Shown here: piece after piece, positions 34,767 to 43,422 of the stretch
How positions within the stretch are numbered: position 1 is the stretch's first letter
Layout of the letters: each line of letters starts with the position of its first letter
Assembly (NCBI GenBank): GCA_015069605.1
Contig: SVII01000003.1
Location: 44,511 to 108,510 of the forward strand
Direction of reading: 5' to 3'
DNA from: Clostridiales bacterium
GTDB taxonomy: Bacteria > Bacillota > Clostridia > Christensenellales > Borkfalkiaceae
DNA: 64,000 nucleotides
Notes under the pieces: model-generated
The model's database searches: none
What the model saw: only the letters and a program-made list of their open reading frames with translations
What the model was told of the DNA's origin: nothing
Translations under genes and position numbers: made by a program

Positions 34767-35629
34767 TTTGGGAACTATTCAGTAATAATGATGTAGACTT
34801 CCTTTTCGGCGGTGTGCATAATTATTGCGCTCTTTTATGGGCGTTAGAATCTTTAAGCGGAATAGACAATTATAAAATTAGAGTTTGTAAAATTCTTTTC
34901 AAACTAATTCAAAAAGGATTTACTTATAAAATTTCCAACTCACCTAGCGAAACATTGGAAAACATTTTGTGGTTGTATAATCCCCATATCTTCAATAATT
35001 TAGTATAACTCCTATCTGCTACAATTAAAACAAATCGAGAAAAATTATTATAGAATTCTCTGTTATTTTCATTCGCAATAATATTGTGTCGTTTGGTATT
35101 ATTAGTTACATATAGGCAGTATATTAATGATAACGATGGCAAAAATGGGTGCAAACCATTTTGCCAAAATGCATCTATAACTCTAAAATTTGCACCACCC
35201 GAAAATAGTATCAAAATTTTAGATTACACACAAAAAAAGGACATCCCAATAGGTGTGTCCTTTTTGTGTGTAGTCAAGGGCTGCAACGAGTCCCGACTTT
35301 CGGTGAGGCGGGCAAGCTTTGTTCGCTTATAATTGGAATGATATTTTTTTCTTTTGAATGTATTTTTTTGTGCTTTGATAGCTTGATTGAATGTGTATGT
35401 GCATATTTTTTCGACAAGTTTATTTGCGTAAATACAAAACATGAAGGTGCATTTTTAAATTTCAAAATAATGTTAAAAAATAAAAAACAAAGGGGCATGT
35501 ATGCGTTGAATTCATAATTTGCGTGCGTTAAGAGTGTAGAAACAAGGAAAAACGGACAAAATGTATGGTTAAGTTTTGTAGGAGATTTAGTCGGGATAAT
35601 GACTTTTTTTTAAAAACTTACAAAAAGTC
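34767..35629 (+). other. Decayed AT-rich mobile-element remnant without intact genes
   Basis: No convincing complete gene. An open frame at about 34757-35008 reads LIWELFSNNDVDFLFGG and on to LENILWLYNPHIFNNLV, which looks like the C-terminal part of an unidentified protein joined to the recombinase stump at a deletion junction. The rest is AT-rich noncoding sequence with one hairpin (35225-35272). The 10-mer CGAGTCCCGA occurs in the T-arm of tRNA-Glu (34340-34349) and again at 35287-35296, a possible trace of an attachment site. Confidence 0.5.
35225..35272 (+). terminator. Bidirectional-type hairpin in the remnant
   Basis: ACACACAAAAAAAGGACA (from 35226) pairs with TGTCCTTTTTGTGTG (35256-35270), with two unpaired As. 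It has A and T runs on both sides, so it could terminate in either direction. Confidence 0.6.
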
Positions 35630-35657
35630 TTGAAATTTTGAAAAAATCTGTTATAAT
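35630..35657 (+). promoter_or_regulatory. Promoter of the AraC-family regulator
   Basis: TTGAAA at 35630-35635, a 16-base spacer, and TATAAT at 35652-35657. The start codon at 35689 is 31 bases beyond the -10. Confidence 0.65.
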
Positions 35658-35688
35658 GTATAATATAAATTCGCTAGGAAGTGGGGAA

Positions 35689-36534
35689 ATGTTACATTAC
35701 AAAGCTGAAGAAGAATTTCAAAGCGATTCGATGGTTGCGATAAAAACAATATGTGATTACCGCAATGAAGAGATCCACGATCATGATTTCGTTGAAATCG
35801 TCTATATCATTGAAGGCGCGAGCCGTCATATCATCAACGGAGAGGAGTTCTCCGTTAAGGCGGGTGATTTACTGTTTATCAATTATGGGTGTACACATGC
35901 ATTCACATTGGAAGATAAGTTTGTTGCCTACAACTTGATGATTCGGGTGGATTACTTCACCAAGAATATGATTAAAGACGACAATTTATTCTACATGCTT
36001 ACGCTGACTTCGTTTGAAAAGATTCAACATGAATTAAATGATAAGAGTCCGCTTGTCTCCTTTGATTACAGTGAGCGGGACGATATTTACAGTCTTTTCA
36101 AAAACATTGAAACGGAGTTAAATGATAACGAGTTGGGTAAATCGCTAATTTTAGACTCTTACATTAACATTATTTTATGTAAAATTTTCCGTAAAATTTT
36201 AGTAAAAGACAGCGATAAAGACTTGTTGATTCCGCAGGATATTCTCGATTATATTAATGCCCATTTTAATGAAAAAATTTCCTTAAACGATTTGTCGCAA
36301 AGATGCTTTTATAATCCCGCATATTTTAGCCGTTTATTCAAAAAGGCGTTTAATATGAGCTTTACCGATTACATTATGGATATACGGTTAAAGCATTGTT
36401 GCGAATTGCTTAGAAACAGCGATTATACGATTGATAAAATTATTGAAGAGTGCGGTTTTTCAGATAGAAATACTTTTTACGAACGTTTTAAGAATAAATA
36501 CGGCTGTACGCCGAGCGAATATCGTAATACTTAA
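35689..36534 (+). CDS. AraC-family transcriptional regulator with cupin sensor domain
   Basis: 281 residues. The N-terminal cupin-like sensor (about 20-110) has HDHDFVEIVYIIEGASRHII and AGDLLFINYGCTHAF. The C-terminal double helix-turn-helix (about 180-281) has LNDLSQRCFYNPAYFSRLFK and IIEECGFSDRNTFYERFK, ending GCTPSEYR. Such regulators usually bind a sugar and activate adjacent transport and hydrolase genes. AGGAAG lies 7 bases before ATG 35689; the in-frame TTG at 35638 lies inside the promoter and is rejected. It precedes the glycan locus, and its likely target is the promoter region at 36633-36741. Confidence 0.9.
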   Translation: MLHYKAEEEFQSDSMVAIKTICDYRNEEIHDHDFVEIVYIIEGASRHIINGEEFSVKAGDLLFINYGCTHAFTLEDKFVAYNLMIRVDYFTKNMIKDDNLFYMLTLTSFEKIQHELNDKSPLVSFDYSERDDIYSLFKNIETELNDNELGKSLILDSYINIILCKIFRKILVKDSDKDLLIPQDILDYINAHFNEKISLNDLSQRCFYNPAYFSRLFKKAFNMSFTDYIMDIRLKHCCELLRNSDYTIDKIIEECGFSDRNTFYERFKNKYGCTPSEYRNT

Positions 36535-36566
36535 AAATTGAAAATTTCTCGTTAAAAGGACTTGCT

Positions 36567-36594
36567 GCCGTTTGCGATGCAAACGGCGTTTTTT
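36567..36594 (+). terminator. Terminator after the AraC-family gene
   Basis: GCCGTTTGC (36567-36575), the loop GAT, the perfect complement GCAAACGGC (36579-36587), then GTTTTTTG. Confidence 0.92.
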
Positions 36595-36632
36595 GTATAA
36601 ACGAAATAATCTCGCTTTTACGTACACGTATG

Positions 36633-36649
36633 TATGCCCTATGGGCATA
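36633..36649 (+). promoter_or_regulatory. Palindrome upstream of the glycan operon promoter
   Basis: TATGCCC-TAT-GGGCATA, a perfect 7-base inverted repeat about 64 bases upstream of the -35. It has no T-run; it is a candidate protein-binding site. Confidence 0.4.
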
Positions 36650-36666
36650 TCCTGATGTGAATAAGG

Positions 36667-36710
36667 GGTAAAAATTCCCTATAAGTCAAGTCAAACAGGT
36701 AAAAATTACC
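36667..36710 (+). promoter_or_regulatory. Two direct repeats, probable AraC-type activator sites
   Basis: GGTAAAAATTCCC at 36667-36679 and GGTAAAAATTACC at 36698-36710, same orientation, 31 bases apart start to start, about three helical turns. The second ends 2 bases before the -35. Tandem direct repeats abutting the -35 are the typical arrangement for AraC-family activators, and such a gene lies just upstream. Confidence 0.65.
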
Positions 36711-36712
36711 GA

Positions 36713-36741
36713 TTGAATACGAAGATGGGATGTGTTAAAAT
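36713..36741 (+). promoter_or_regulatory. Promoter of the glycan-utilisation operon
   Basis: TTGAAT at 36713-36718, a 17-base spacer, and TAAAAT at 36736-36741, 36 bases before the binding-protein start. It appears to be the only good promoter for the following 27 kb. Confidence 0.6.
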
Positions 36742-36777
36742 ATGTATAAGCGAAAAAATACTCTTTTGGAGGATATT

Positions 36778-38451
36778 ATGAAAAAATTCATTAAAAAATC
36801 TTTACCCTGTTTATTGTTGGCGTCGGCAACGCTTTGCACGGCTTCGGCTTGCGGCGGAAACAACCCCAACAAAAACAAAGCAACGCTTTACGTGTATAGC
36901 TTCACAAGTGGGTTCGGCGATGAATGGCTGACCTCTCTTATTACTGACTATGAAGAGAAGATGAAGGACGTAGAAATCGATGGTAAAGTCGGTATCCACA
37001 TCGAACCAACGGCAGAAAAATCGGACGTGGATGGTTCGCAAATGGCAGGCAGATCGGAAACGGTATATTTCTTAGAGCAAAAGGACTACTATGATTTGGT
37101 CGCAAAGAATTACATTGCAGACATCACGGAAGCGGTTACGTCTGTCAGCCCTTATGACAATAAGACGTTGGAAAGCAAAATGTTTGAAGACCAAAAAGCT
37201 TATTTTGCACGTCAAAGCAACGGGCAAACGCGTTACTACGCATATCCCCATTACTTCACCAGTTTCGGCATCGTTTATGACGTAGAACTGTTTGACGAAA
37301 AGGGTTACTACTTTGCAGACGGGTACAGTGAAGACGCAGGGCTTGAATACATGTTCATTCAAAGCGCTGGAGATACTAAGACGGCAGGGCCTGATGGTGA
37401 AAAGGGGAACGCGGATGACGGTTTGCCTACGACTTATCAAGAATTTTTGTGGCTTTGCGATTATATCGCGACAATCGGCAACGACAATCCCTTGATTTGG
37501 TCGGGCGAACACAGACACAGTTACCTTTCGCACTTTATCAATGCATTGGCAACCGACTACGAAGGACTTGAACAAATGCGTTTGAATTACTCGTTTGACG
37601 GTAAAGCGACAGATCTCGGTAAAATTGTAAACGGGGCATTCGTAAAAGATGCAACGGCAACGGATATTGACGGTACAAACGGTGCTGAACTTGCGCGTCA
37701 AGCAGGTAAATACTACGCGTTGGATTTTTACAGCGATTTGTATGCGAAAAATTACATCAACAACAAGGAAACAGAGAAGACGTTGTTCAGCGGTACCTAT
37801 TCGCATTTGGATGCACAAAACGATTTCCTTTCCAAGTCGGGTAAGAGAAACGCAATGTTGCTTGATGGTAGCTGGTGGCAGATGGAAGCGACGGAAACCT
37901 TTGACTACATGGGTAGCAGCAACTCGGCAAACTCTAAGCAAAATAGAAAACTTGGTTGGATGCCTTTGCCCAAGCACGAAGATAAAGTAGGCGAAAAAGC
38001 AACGATGTATGATATCATGTACCCGTTGTGCGTTATGAAAAACGGCTTGGATCCTAACGGTTGGGAATACAAGTATTCGCTTGACTTCATTCAGTTTGCA
38101 AACAGTGACGAACAACTTGCAAAATTCACGCAGATTACGGGTTGTACGAAAGCGTTGAACTACAGCTTGACGAACGATCAATACAAGGCATTGTCTTATT
38201 ATGGTAAGAGCTTCTACGATCAGTACAAAAACGCGGATATTCTCTTCCCGTACCATAACAACTTGTTGTTTGCAAACAACCAGCTGACCTTCCAATCCCT
38301 CGCACCCGACGGGGTTAGCAGTCCTCTTTATAAGTCGAAGGGGTCGAACGGTATGATATTCTCTATCGAGGGGAATACGTCGGCGACGGATTACTTCAAC
38401 GGGATGTACGATTACTTCAAAGAATTAACCATTTGGAAAAAAGCAAAATAA
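36778..38451 (+). CDS. ABC transporter substrate-binding lipoprotein (sugar type)
   Basis: 557 residues. A lipoprotein signal (MKKFIKKSLPCLLLASATLC then TASAC, lipobox Cys at about residue 26) is followed by a family 1 extracellular solute-binding fold: LYVYSFTSGFGDEW near the start, a middle LLDGSWWQMEATETFDYMG and late KLGWMPLPKHED-type sequence. It is long for the family, which fits larger oligosaccharides. The start at 36778 follows TTGGAGGA. Two permeases follow at once, making a CUT1-like importer. No ATPase gene is nearby, so a shared MsmK-type ATPase elsewhere is likely. Confidence 0.88.
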   Translation: MKKFIKKSLPCLLLASATLCTASACGGNNPNKNKATLYVYSFTSGFGDEWLTSLITDYEEKMKDVEIDGKVGIHIEPTAEKSDVDGSQMAGRSETVYFLEQKDYYDLVAKNYIADITEAVTSVSPYDNKTLESKMFEDQKAYFARQSNGQTRYYAYPHYFTSFGIVYDVELFDEKGYYFADGYSEDAGLEYMFIQSAGDTKTAGPDGEKGNADDGLPTTYQEFLWLCDYIATIGNDNPLIWSGEHRHSYLSHFINALATDYEGLEQMRLNYSFDGKATDLGKIVNGAFVKDATATDIDGTNGAELARQAGKYYALDFYSDLYAKNYINNKETEKTLFSGTYSHLDAQNDFLSKSGKRNAMLLDGSWWQMEATETFDYMGSSNSANSKQNRKLGWMPLPKHEDKVGEKATMYDIMYPLCVMKNGLDPNGWEYKYSLDFIQFANSDEQLAKFTQITGCTKALNYSLTNDQYKALSYYGKSFYDQYKNADILFPYHNNLLFANNQLTFQSLAPDGVSSPLYKSKGSNGMIFSIEGNTSATDYFNGMYDYFKELTIWKKAK

Positions 38452-38460
38452 GGAAAAAAT

Positions 38461-39381
38461 ATGTCGAACGCAATCATGACAGGAACTACAAAGAAAAAAA
38501 TGAGGAAAGCGGAGCGTGGAAGTAATATCTTCTACGCTGCGCTGATGGCGTTTCCCGTTCTACAGTTTTTGGTATTTTACGTCGGTGTAAATTTCAAATC
38601 CTTCGGTTACGCGTTTATGCAACAAGAAAAAATCAGCGATACGGAAATTATTTGGCGTTTTACGTTTGACAATTTTACGAACTGGTTTTCGAATTCATCC
38701 AAGCTGTCTGACTTACTTTCAACGACGGGCATGTCGCTGTTATATTACGGCGCGTCGTTGTTGGTTAGCATTCCTTTGGCTATGTTGTTTTCCTATTACA
38801 TTTTTAAAAAATGTTTGGGCGCAAAGCTTTTCCGAATTTTCTTGTTTATTCCGTCTATTGTGCCGGCGGCAGCGTTCGTTCTAACGTATAAAATCGTGTT
38901 AAACGACGTTACGCCTGTGCTGTTTAACAACACAAATAGTTTGCGATTTGACGAAAATCAACTCTTTTACATACTTTTTTATAACTTGTACGTCAGTTTC
39001 GGTACTTCCGTATTGATGTATGCTAATAAAATGTTCGACATTTCCCCCGAAATTATTGAGGCAGGGCAGCTTGACGGCGCGACGGGTATTAAGGAATTTT
39101 GGTATATCGTATTGCCGTTGACTTTCTCTACCCTGTCCGTATTTCTCATTACGGGCGTGGCGACGATTTTTACCAATCAGTACAATTTATTCTTATTCCA
39201 AGCCAATCCCGAATACCGTTCGCTTGGATATTATATGTATGTCCTTGCAGGGGCAACGGTCGGGCATGAGCAGGAAATTCCCAACGTTGCGGCACTGGGC
39301 ATGATTTTAACAGCGGTGGCGATTCCTTTGACTTATCTTGTAAAGTATTGCCTTGAAAAATTCGGGCCGTCGGAAGAATAA
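38461..39381 (+). CDS. ABC sugar transporter permease (MalF-like)
   Basis: 306 residues with about six membrane helices. The cytoplasmic EAA loop EAGQLDGATGIKEFWYIVLP at about residues 200-219 is the contact for the ATPase subunit and places it in the binding-protein-dependent permease family. The N-terminal helix (ALMAFPVLQFLVFYV) is typical of the MalF/UgpA group. The ATG lies 9 bases after the binding protein stop, with AAGGAAA upstream. It works with the next gene as a heterodimer. Confidence 0.9.
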   Translation: MSNAIMTGTTKKKMRKAERGSNIFYAALMAFPVLQFLVFYVGVNFKSFGYAFMQQEKISDTEIIWRFTFDNFTNWFSNSSKLSDLLSTTGMSLLYYGASLLVSIPLAMLFSYYIFKKCLGAKLFRIFLFIPSIVPAAAFVLTYKIVLNDVTPVLFNNTNSLRFDENQLFYILFYNLYVSFGTSVLMYANKMFDISPEIIEAGQLDGATGIKEFWYIVLPLTFSTLSVFLITGVATIFTNQYNLFLFQANPEYRSLGYYMYVLAGATVGHEQEIPNVAALGMILTAVAIPLTYLVKYCLEKFGPSEE

Positions 39382-39393
39382 GGGGGAAGAGTC

Positions 39394-40284
39394 ATGACAA
39401 TGTCTAAATCAAATAAAACAAAATTCTCCCCGCTTACCATTACGTTGTTTGTCCTTTTGACGATCTACGTACTGTTTATGCTCCTGCTGCTTTTGTGGGT
39501 ATTTTTGACGGCTTCCAAAGCCTATTACGGCGACTATTTCGATCACCCAGAACTTGGTAAAAATATCGTTGGTTTTCCTTTAAAGTTTATGCTGTTTGCG
39601 AACATTAAGGAAATCAACACAGGTTTTGCAGACGGAACGTTGATTAGCATGGCGGGCAACACCATCTTATATTCGGTAGGGTGTGCGTTGTTTAAGGTAG
39701 TTGTTACCTGTGTGGTGGCATATCTTTGCGCAAGATATAACAATTGGTTTTCGCGCCTCGTTTATACCATTGTTGTTGTCACGATGATTATTCCCATCGT
39801 AGGCAGCCAGGCCGCGGAAATCCAAATGGCAAAAGAACTTCTTTTATATGACCAAATTTGGGGTATGTGGCTGATGCGTTCCAACTTCTTAGGAATGTAT
39901 TTCTTGGTTTTTTATTCTGTGTTTAAGTCCATGCCCAACGGTTATTACGAGGCGGCAAAGATTGATGGTGCAAACGATTGGAAAATTATGTGTAATATCG
40001 CATTGCCCCTCGTAAAATTCACTTTCTTATCCATATTCTTGATTATCTTTATCGAATACTGGAACGACTACCTTATCCCCAATTTATATCTGCCTTCCTA
40101 CAAGACGCTTTCGTTGGCATTGTATCAGCAATCGCGCGGGCAAGAATTGAAAGTCAGAAGACTGCAATACGTTCCGTACGTTATGGCAACAGTTTTGTTG
40201 GTGACTATACCCGTTATCGTGGTATTTTGCATATTCAGCGAGCGTTTGATGGGGAATTTATCCGTAGGCGGGTTAAAGGGCTAA
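39394..40284 (+). CDS. ABC sugar transporter permease (MalG-like)
   Basis: 296 residues with about six helices. The EAA loop is EAAKIDGANDWKIMCNIALP at about residues 189-208. The C-terminus (FSERLMGNLSVGGLKG) matches the MalG/UgpE group, whose members end in a short conserved tail after the last helix. GGGGGAAG precedes the ATG by about 7 bases. It pairs with the upstream permease. Confidence 0.9.
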   Translation: MTMSKSNKTKFSPLTITLFVLLTIYVLFMLLLLLWVFLTASKAYYGDYFDHPELGKNIVGFPLKFMLFANIKEINTGFADGTLISMAGNTILYSVGCALFKVVVTCVVAYLCARYNNWFSRLVYTIVVVTMIIPIVGSQAAEIQMAKELLLYDQIWGMWLMRSNFLGMYFLVFYSVFKSMPNGYYEAAKIDGANDWKIMCNIALPLVKFTFLSIFLIIFIEYWNDYLIPNLYLPSYKTLSLALYQQSRGQELKVRRLQYVPYVMATVLLVTIPVIVVFCIFSERLMGNLSVGGLKG

Positions 40285-40310
40285 TTTCGGCAATATAGGG
40301 AGTAAACATA

Positions 40311-43300
40311 ATGAGCAATTTGACAACCAAACAAAAACGTTCTATTTTTGTCGCAATTGCGGCGGTACTTAGCGTTGTTTGTATCTTGTTGGGCGCGTTT
40401 CAAGCCAACAATCTGCAAATCAAACAAGCTATAGGGGAAATAGCGGTCGAAATCGAACGGGAACCTTCTAAAGAGTATGCATTCGGGGACGTTTTTGAAT
40501 TGCCTCAATGTACGTTCAAAAAAGACGGTGAAACGGCGAAAGGAATTGCGTCCTTGCAATATCCCGACGGTACGCAGACGGGTAAAGCGGCGGTGACGTT
40601 AAACCAAGGCGGTACTTACGTTTTACGCTATTTTGCGGAAATTAGCGAAAAGGTTTATACCAAGGAATATCCGTTCACGGTATACGGCAGATTGGCGTCT
40701 TATGCAAGTGAAAAGACGTCGATGGAATACGGTGTGTGTACGCATTTGGGCGCAAACAGCGAGGGGTTGATGGTGCGCATTGCCAACGGTGACGCGCTTA
40801 CCTTTGACCACGTTTTCGACATGACGAAAATGACAATTTCCACAAAGCTGTTAGAGGGTTTTGTTGTGCCTAACGTTGCAGGCTCGGCTGATTTCACCCG
40901 TATGGTATTTACGTTTACGGACGTGGAAGATCCCTCTGTGCAGCTTGTGTATAATGGTAATTTCCACAACGATTCTAATGCGTATGGTTTGACCTATTTC
41001 ACGGCGGCGGGCAATGGTCAGTTGCAAACGGGTTTGGAAAAAGCAGGCAAGCTGCACGTAGGCAGTACGCTCGGTTGTATGGTTCCTCACAGCTTTATTG
41101 CAAAAGATACGGGTTTGTATTGGGGGGCGCAAAAACCGATTGACGCGTCACCCGATGCAAAAAAATTCTGTATCAGTTACGATTATAAAACCAACCAAGC
41201 ATGGGCGGGTGGTAAATTTATCTCCGATTTAGATGACAGCAACTATTACACTTCGCTGTGGTTTGGGTTCCCCAGTGGTAAGGCGAAACTTACCATCAGC
41301 GCATTGAATTATAACGACGCCACGGCAAATATGTGTTTCACAAGTATCCTCGGTATTGATCTTTCGGCAAAGAAGTACGTCGATGACGAGGCCCCCGTAA
41401 TTACGGTGGATAACGAGTATGAAACCATGCCAAACGCCGTCGTTGGTGGGACATATCCCGTTCCTACGGCAACCGCGCTCGACAGAGTGAGCGGTGCAAG
41501 CGACGTCAACGTTTCCGTATGGCAAAATTATGGTACGGACACGCAAAAGATGATTGATATCAAGGGTGGTAAATTTGCCGTTGAGCAAGTGGGCACGTAT
41601 GCCATCGTATATCAAGCGAAAGACTATGCGGGAAATCTTGCGCGTGAAGTGTTATGGGTGCGCGCATATTTAAGCAAGTATCTTCCCAAACTGGAAGTTT
41701 CTATTGAAAATATTCCTCAGGAAATCGAGGTGGGGACTTTGCAAAGCTTGCCGCAACCGACGGTGAGCGGCGGATGCGGTAAAGTGAGCGTTTCCTATTT
41801 GCTTACCAACGGCAATCAGTCGTGTGAAATAGCAGACGGGAAATTCCGTATAGAGCTTGCGGGAGATTGGCTGTTGAAATGCACGGCGGTTGATTATGTT
41901 GGGAATGTAGCGACTAAGGAATACGTCATCAATGGGATTACCAGCGGAAAGCCTGTATTGCATGAAAATCCTTTGCTTCCTATCGGTTACGTTTCGGGCG
42001 GAACATATACGTTGCCGTTGATTTATGCGTATGATTACAACAACGGTAACAAAGTGCAGAAAGTTTGCGACGTAGCGGTAACGTACGGAGAAAATACGAA
42101 TATTTATCAAGCAGGAAAGACGTTCACCCCGACTGTACAAAATGATAAAGATTGTATAAAGATTGCTTATATGAGCGAGGGTGTGACGCTGTATGAGCAG
42201 GAAGTGCCCGTTCGCGTCGTCATCAGCAAAGAACGTATCCCTGGTGCAACGGAAAGATACCGTGATGCGGTGAACATGGAAAAATATTTCTATTCGATTG
42301 ATGATTTGTCTATTGTCAACAATTATGAGTTGGCGGGATATCAAGGCATTAAGATTTCTGCAAACAGCGCGATGGAAACAGCAAAAGCATATTTCATCAA
42401 TCCGCAAATGGCAAGTGCATTCTCGTTGGCATTTTTAACGGTGCCTGGGCAATCCAAGTTCTCGCAAATTAACGTTACGCTGACGGATAGTGAAAACAGT
42501 GAGATTTGTGCCCAAGCAAGCATTCGCAAAGCGGGCGATAAAGCGCAGATGAGTGTGGGAGATACGTCGATTGGCTTGATGATAGATTTCAACGGTGCGC
42601 AAGCGCTTCCGTTCTTGATTGGTTATGCGGACAATGCTTTCGTTGTCAATGCTTCGACGTCGGTGCATATTACGAAAACGCAAAATGGTGAAACGTTTAA
42701 CGGCTTCCCTTCGGGGAAAGTATATTTTGCTATTGAAGTTTGTGACATGCAGGCGGATGATGCGATATTTATACATAAAATTTGTGGCGTCAATGCAAAC
42801 AATACTCGTGACAATACGGGACCGTATATTTCTACTGCGGACAGCATTATCACGACGGCAGTAAAAGACAGTGTTTACACGGTACAAAAGACAATTGTTT
42901 GCGACGTGTTAAGTCCCAACGCAAAAGCTCATCTTACCGTCATTGCGCCCAACGGTACGCCCGCGCGCAGCACGGACGGGATTACGCTTGAAAACGTGGA
43001 CGCGACCAGAGATTATCAAATTTCACTTTCCGAGTACGGGCAATATAGTATCAGCGTGATTGCGCAGGAAGATTCCGCGTGGAAATTCTCCACCAAATCC
43101 TATCTGGAATACTCACTGGCGGTCGTTGATGGTGAAAAGCCGACGTTGACGTTCAAGGGCGAGTTCCAAACGGAATTGGCGGTAGGGGAAGTGTTGACTA
43201 TTCCCAAATACACGGTTTCGGACAATTTCACTAAGGCGGAAAATATTAACGTGATAAGGATGGTCATTAACCCTAAAGGAATGCCCATTTATATCAACGA

Positions 43301-43412
43301 TGATTCCAGTGAGCTTAAGTGTGAATATACAGGGGTTTATCAAATTTATTTCTACGTATACGATGAAATGGGCAACTTGACCCTTTTTCAAACGAGCGTA
43401 ACGGTAAAATAA
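40311..43412 (+). CDS. Large membrane-anchored Ig-like domain protein
   Basis: 1,033 residues. One N-terminal hydrophobic helix (about 11-32, RSIFVAIAAVLSVVCILLGA) without a clear lipobox acts as signal anchor. Several Ig-like units follow, each closing in a YTVxYxAxDxxGN pattern: about 45-130, 355-440 (GTYAIVYQAKDYAGN), 445-540 (DWLLKCTAVDYVGN), 545-620 and 940-1033 (GVYQIYFYVYDEMGN). Between them lie beta-rich segments that may bind carbohydrate (about 150-345 and 640-830). No catalytic motif or cell-wall anchor is seen. Placed between the importer and the hydrolases, it is probably a surface glycan-binding component, but this is inference. Confidence 0.75.
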   Translation: MSNLTTKQKRSIFVAIAAVLSVVCILLGAFQANNLQIKQAIGEIAVEIEREPSKEYAFGDVFELPQCTFKKDGETAKGIASLQYPDGTQTGKAAVTLNQGGTYVLRYFAEISEKVYTKEYPFTVYGRLASYASEKTSMEYGVCTHLGANSEGLMVRIANGDALTFDHVFDMTKMTISTKLLEGFVVPNVAGSADFTRMVFTFTDVEDPSVQLVYNGNFHNDSNAYGLTYFTAAGNGQLQTGLEKAGKLHVGSTLGCMVPHSFIAKDTGLYWGAQKPIDASPDAKKFCISYDYKTNQAWAGGKFISDLDDSNYYTSLWFGFPSGKAKLTISALNYNDATANMCFTSILGIDLSAKKYVDDEAPVITVDNEYETMPNAVVGGTYPVPTATALDRVSGASDVNVSVWQNYGTDTQKMIDIKGGKFAVEQVGTYAIVYQAKDYAGNLAREVLWVRAYLSKYLPKLEVSIENIPQEIEVGTLQSLPQPTVSGGCGKVSVSYLLTNGNQSCEIADGKFRIELAGDWLLKCTAVDYVGNVATKEYVINGITSGKPVLHENPLLPIGYVSGGTYTLPLIYAYDYNNGNKVQKVCDVAVTYGENTNIYQAGKTFTPTVQNDKDCIKIAYMSEGVTLYEQEVPVRVVISKERIPGATERYRDAVNMEKYFYSIDDLSIVNNYELAGYQGIKISANSAMETAKAYFINPQMASAFSLAFLTVPGQSKFSQINVTLTDSENSEICAQASIRKAGDKAQMSVGDTSIGLMIDFNGAQALPFLIGYADNAFVVNASTSVHITKTQNGETFNGFPSGKVYFAIEVCDMQADDAIFIHKICGVNANNTRDNTGPYISTADSIITTAVKDSVYTVQKTIVCDVLSPNAKAHLTVIAPNGTPARSTDGITLENVDATRDYQISLSEYGQYSISVIAQEDSAWKFSTKSYLEYSLAVVDGEKPTLTFKGEFQTELAVGEVLTIPKYTVSDNFTKAENINVIRMVINPKGMPIYINDDSSELKCEYTGVYQIYFYVYDEMGNLTLFQTSVTVK

Positions 43413-43422
43413 GGAGATGTGT

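Noticed and set aside
35224..35442. Minus-strand open frame of 72 codons and overlapping + strand frames across 35084-35517.
   Set aside because: They run through a terminator-like hairpin and AT-rich noncoding sequence, lack ribosome sites and show no recognisable family.
35638..35688. TTG start at 35638 for the AraC-family protein.
   Set aside because: It lies between the -35 and -10 of its promoter; ATG 35689 has a proper ribosome site.
37072..38295. A 407-codon minus-strand frame opposite the solute-binding protein, and similar long antisense frames opposite purL, infB and the giant surface protein.
   Set aside because: They are shadows of strongly biased coding sequence on the other strand, rich in Arg, Phe and Val, with no ribosome sites or family resemblance.
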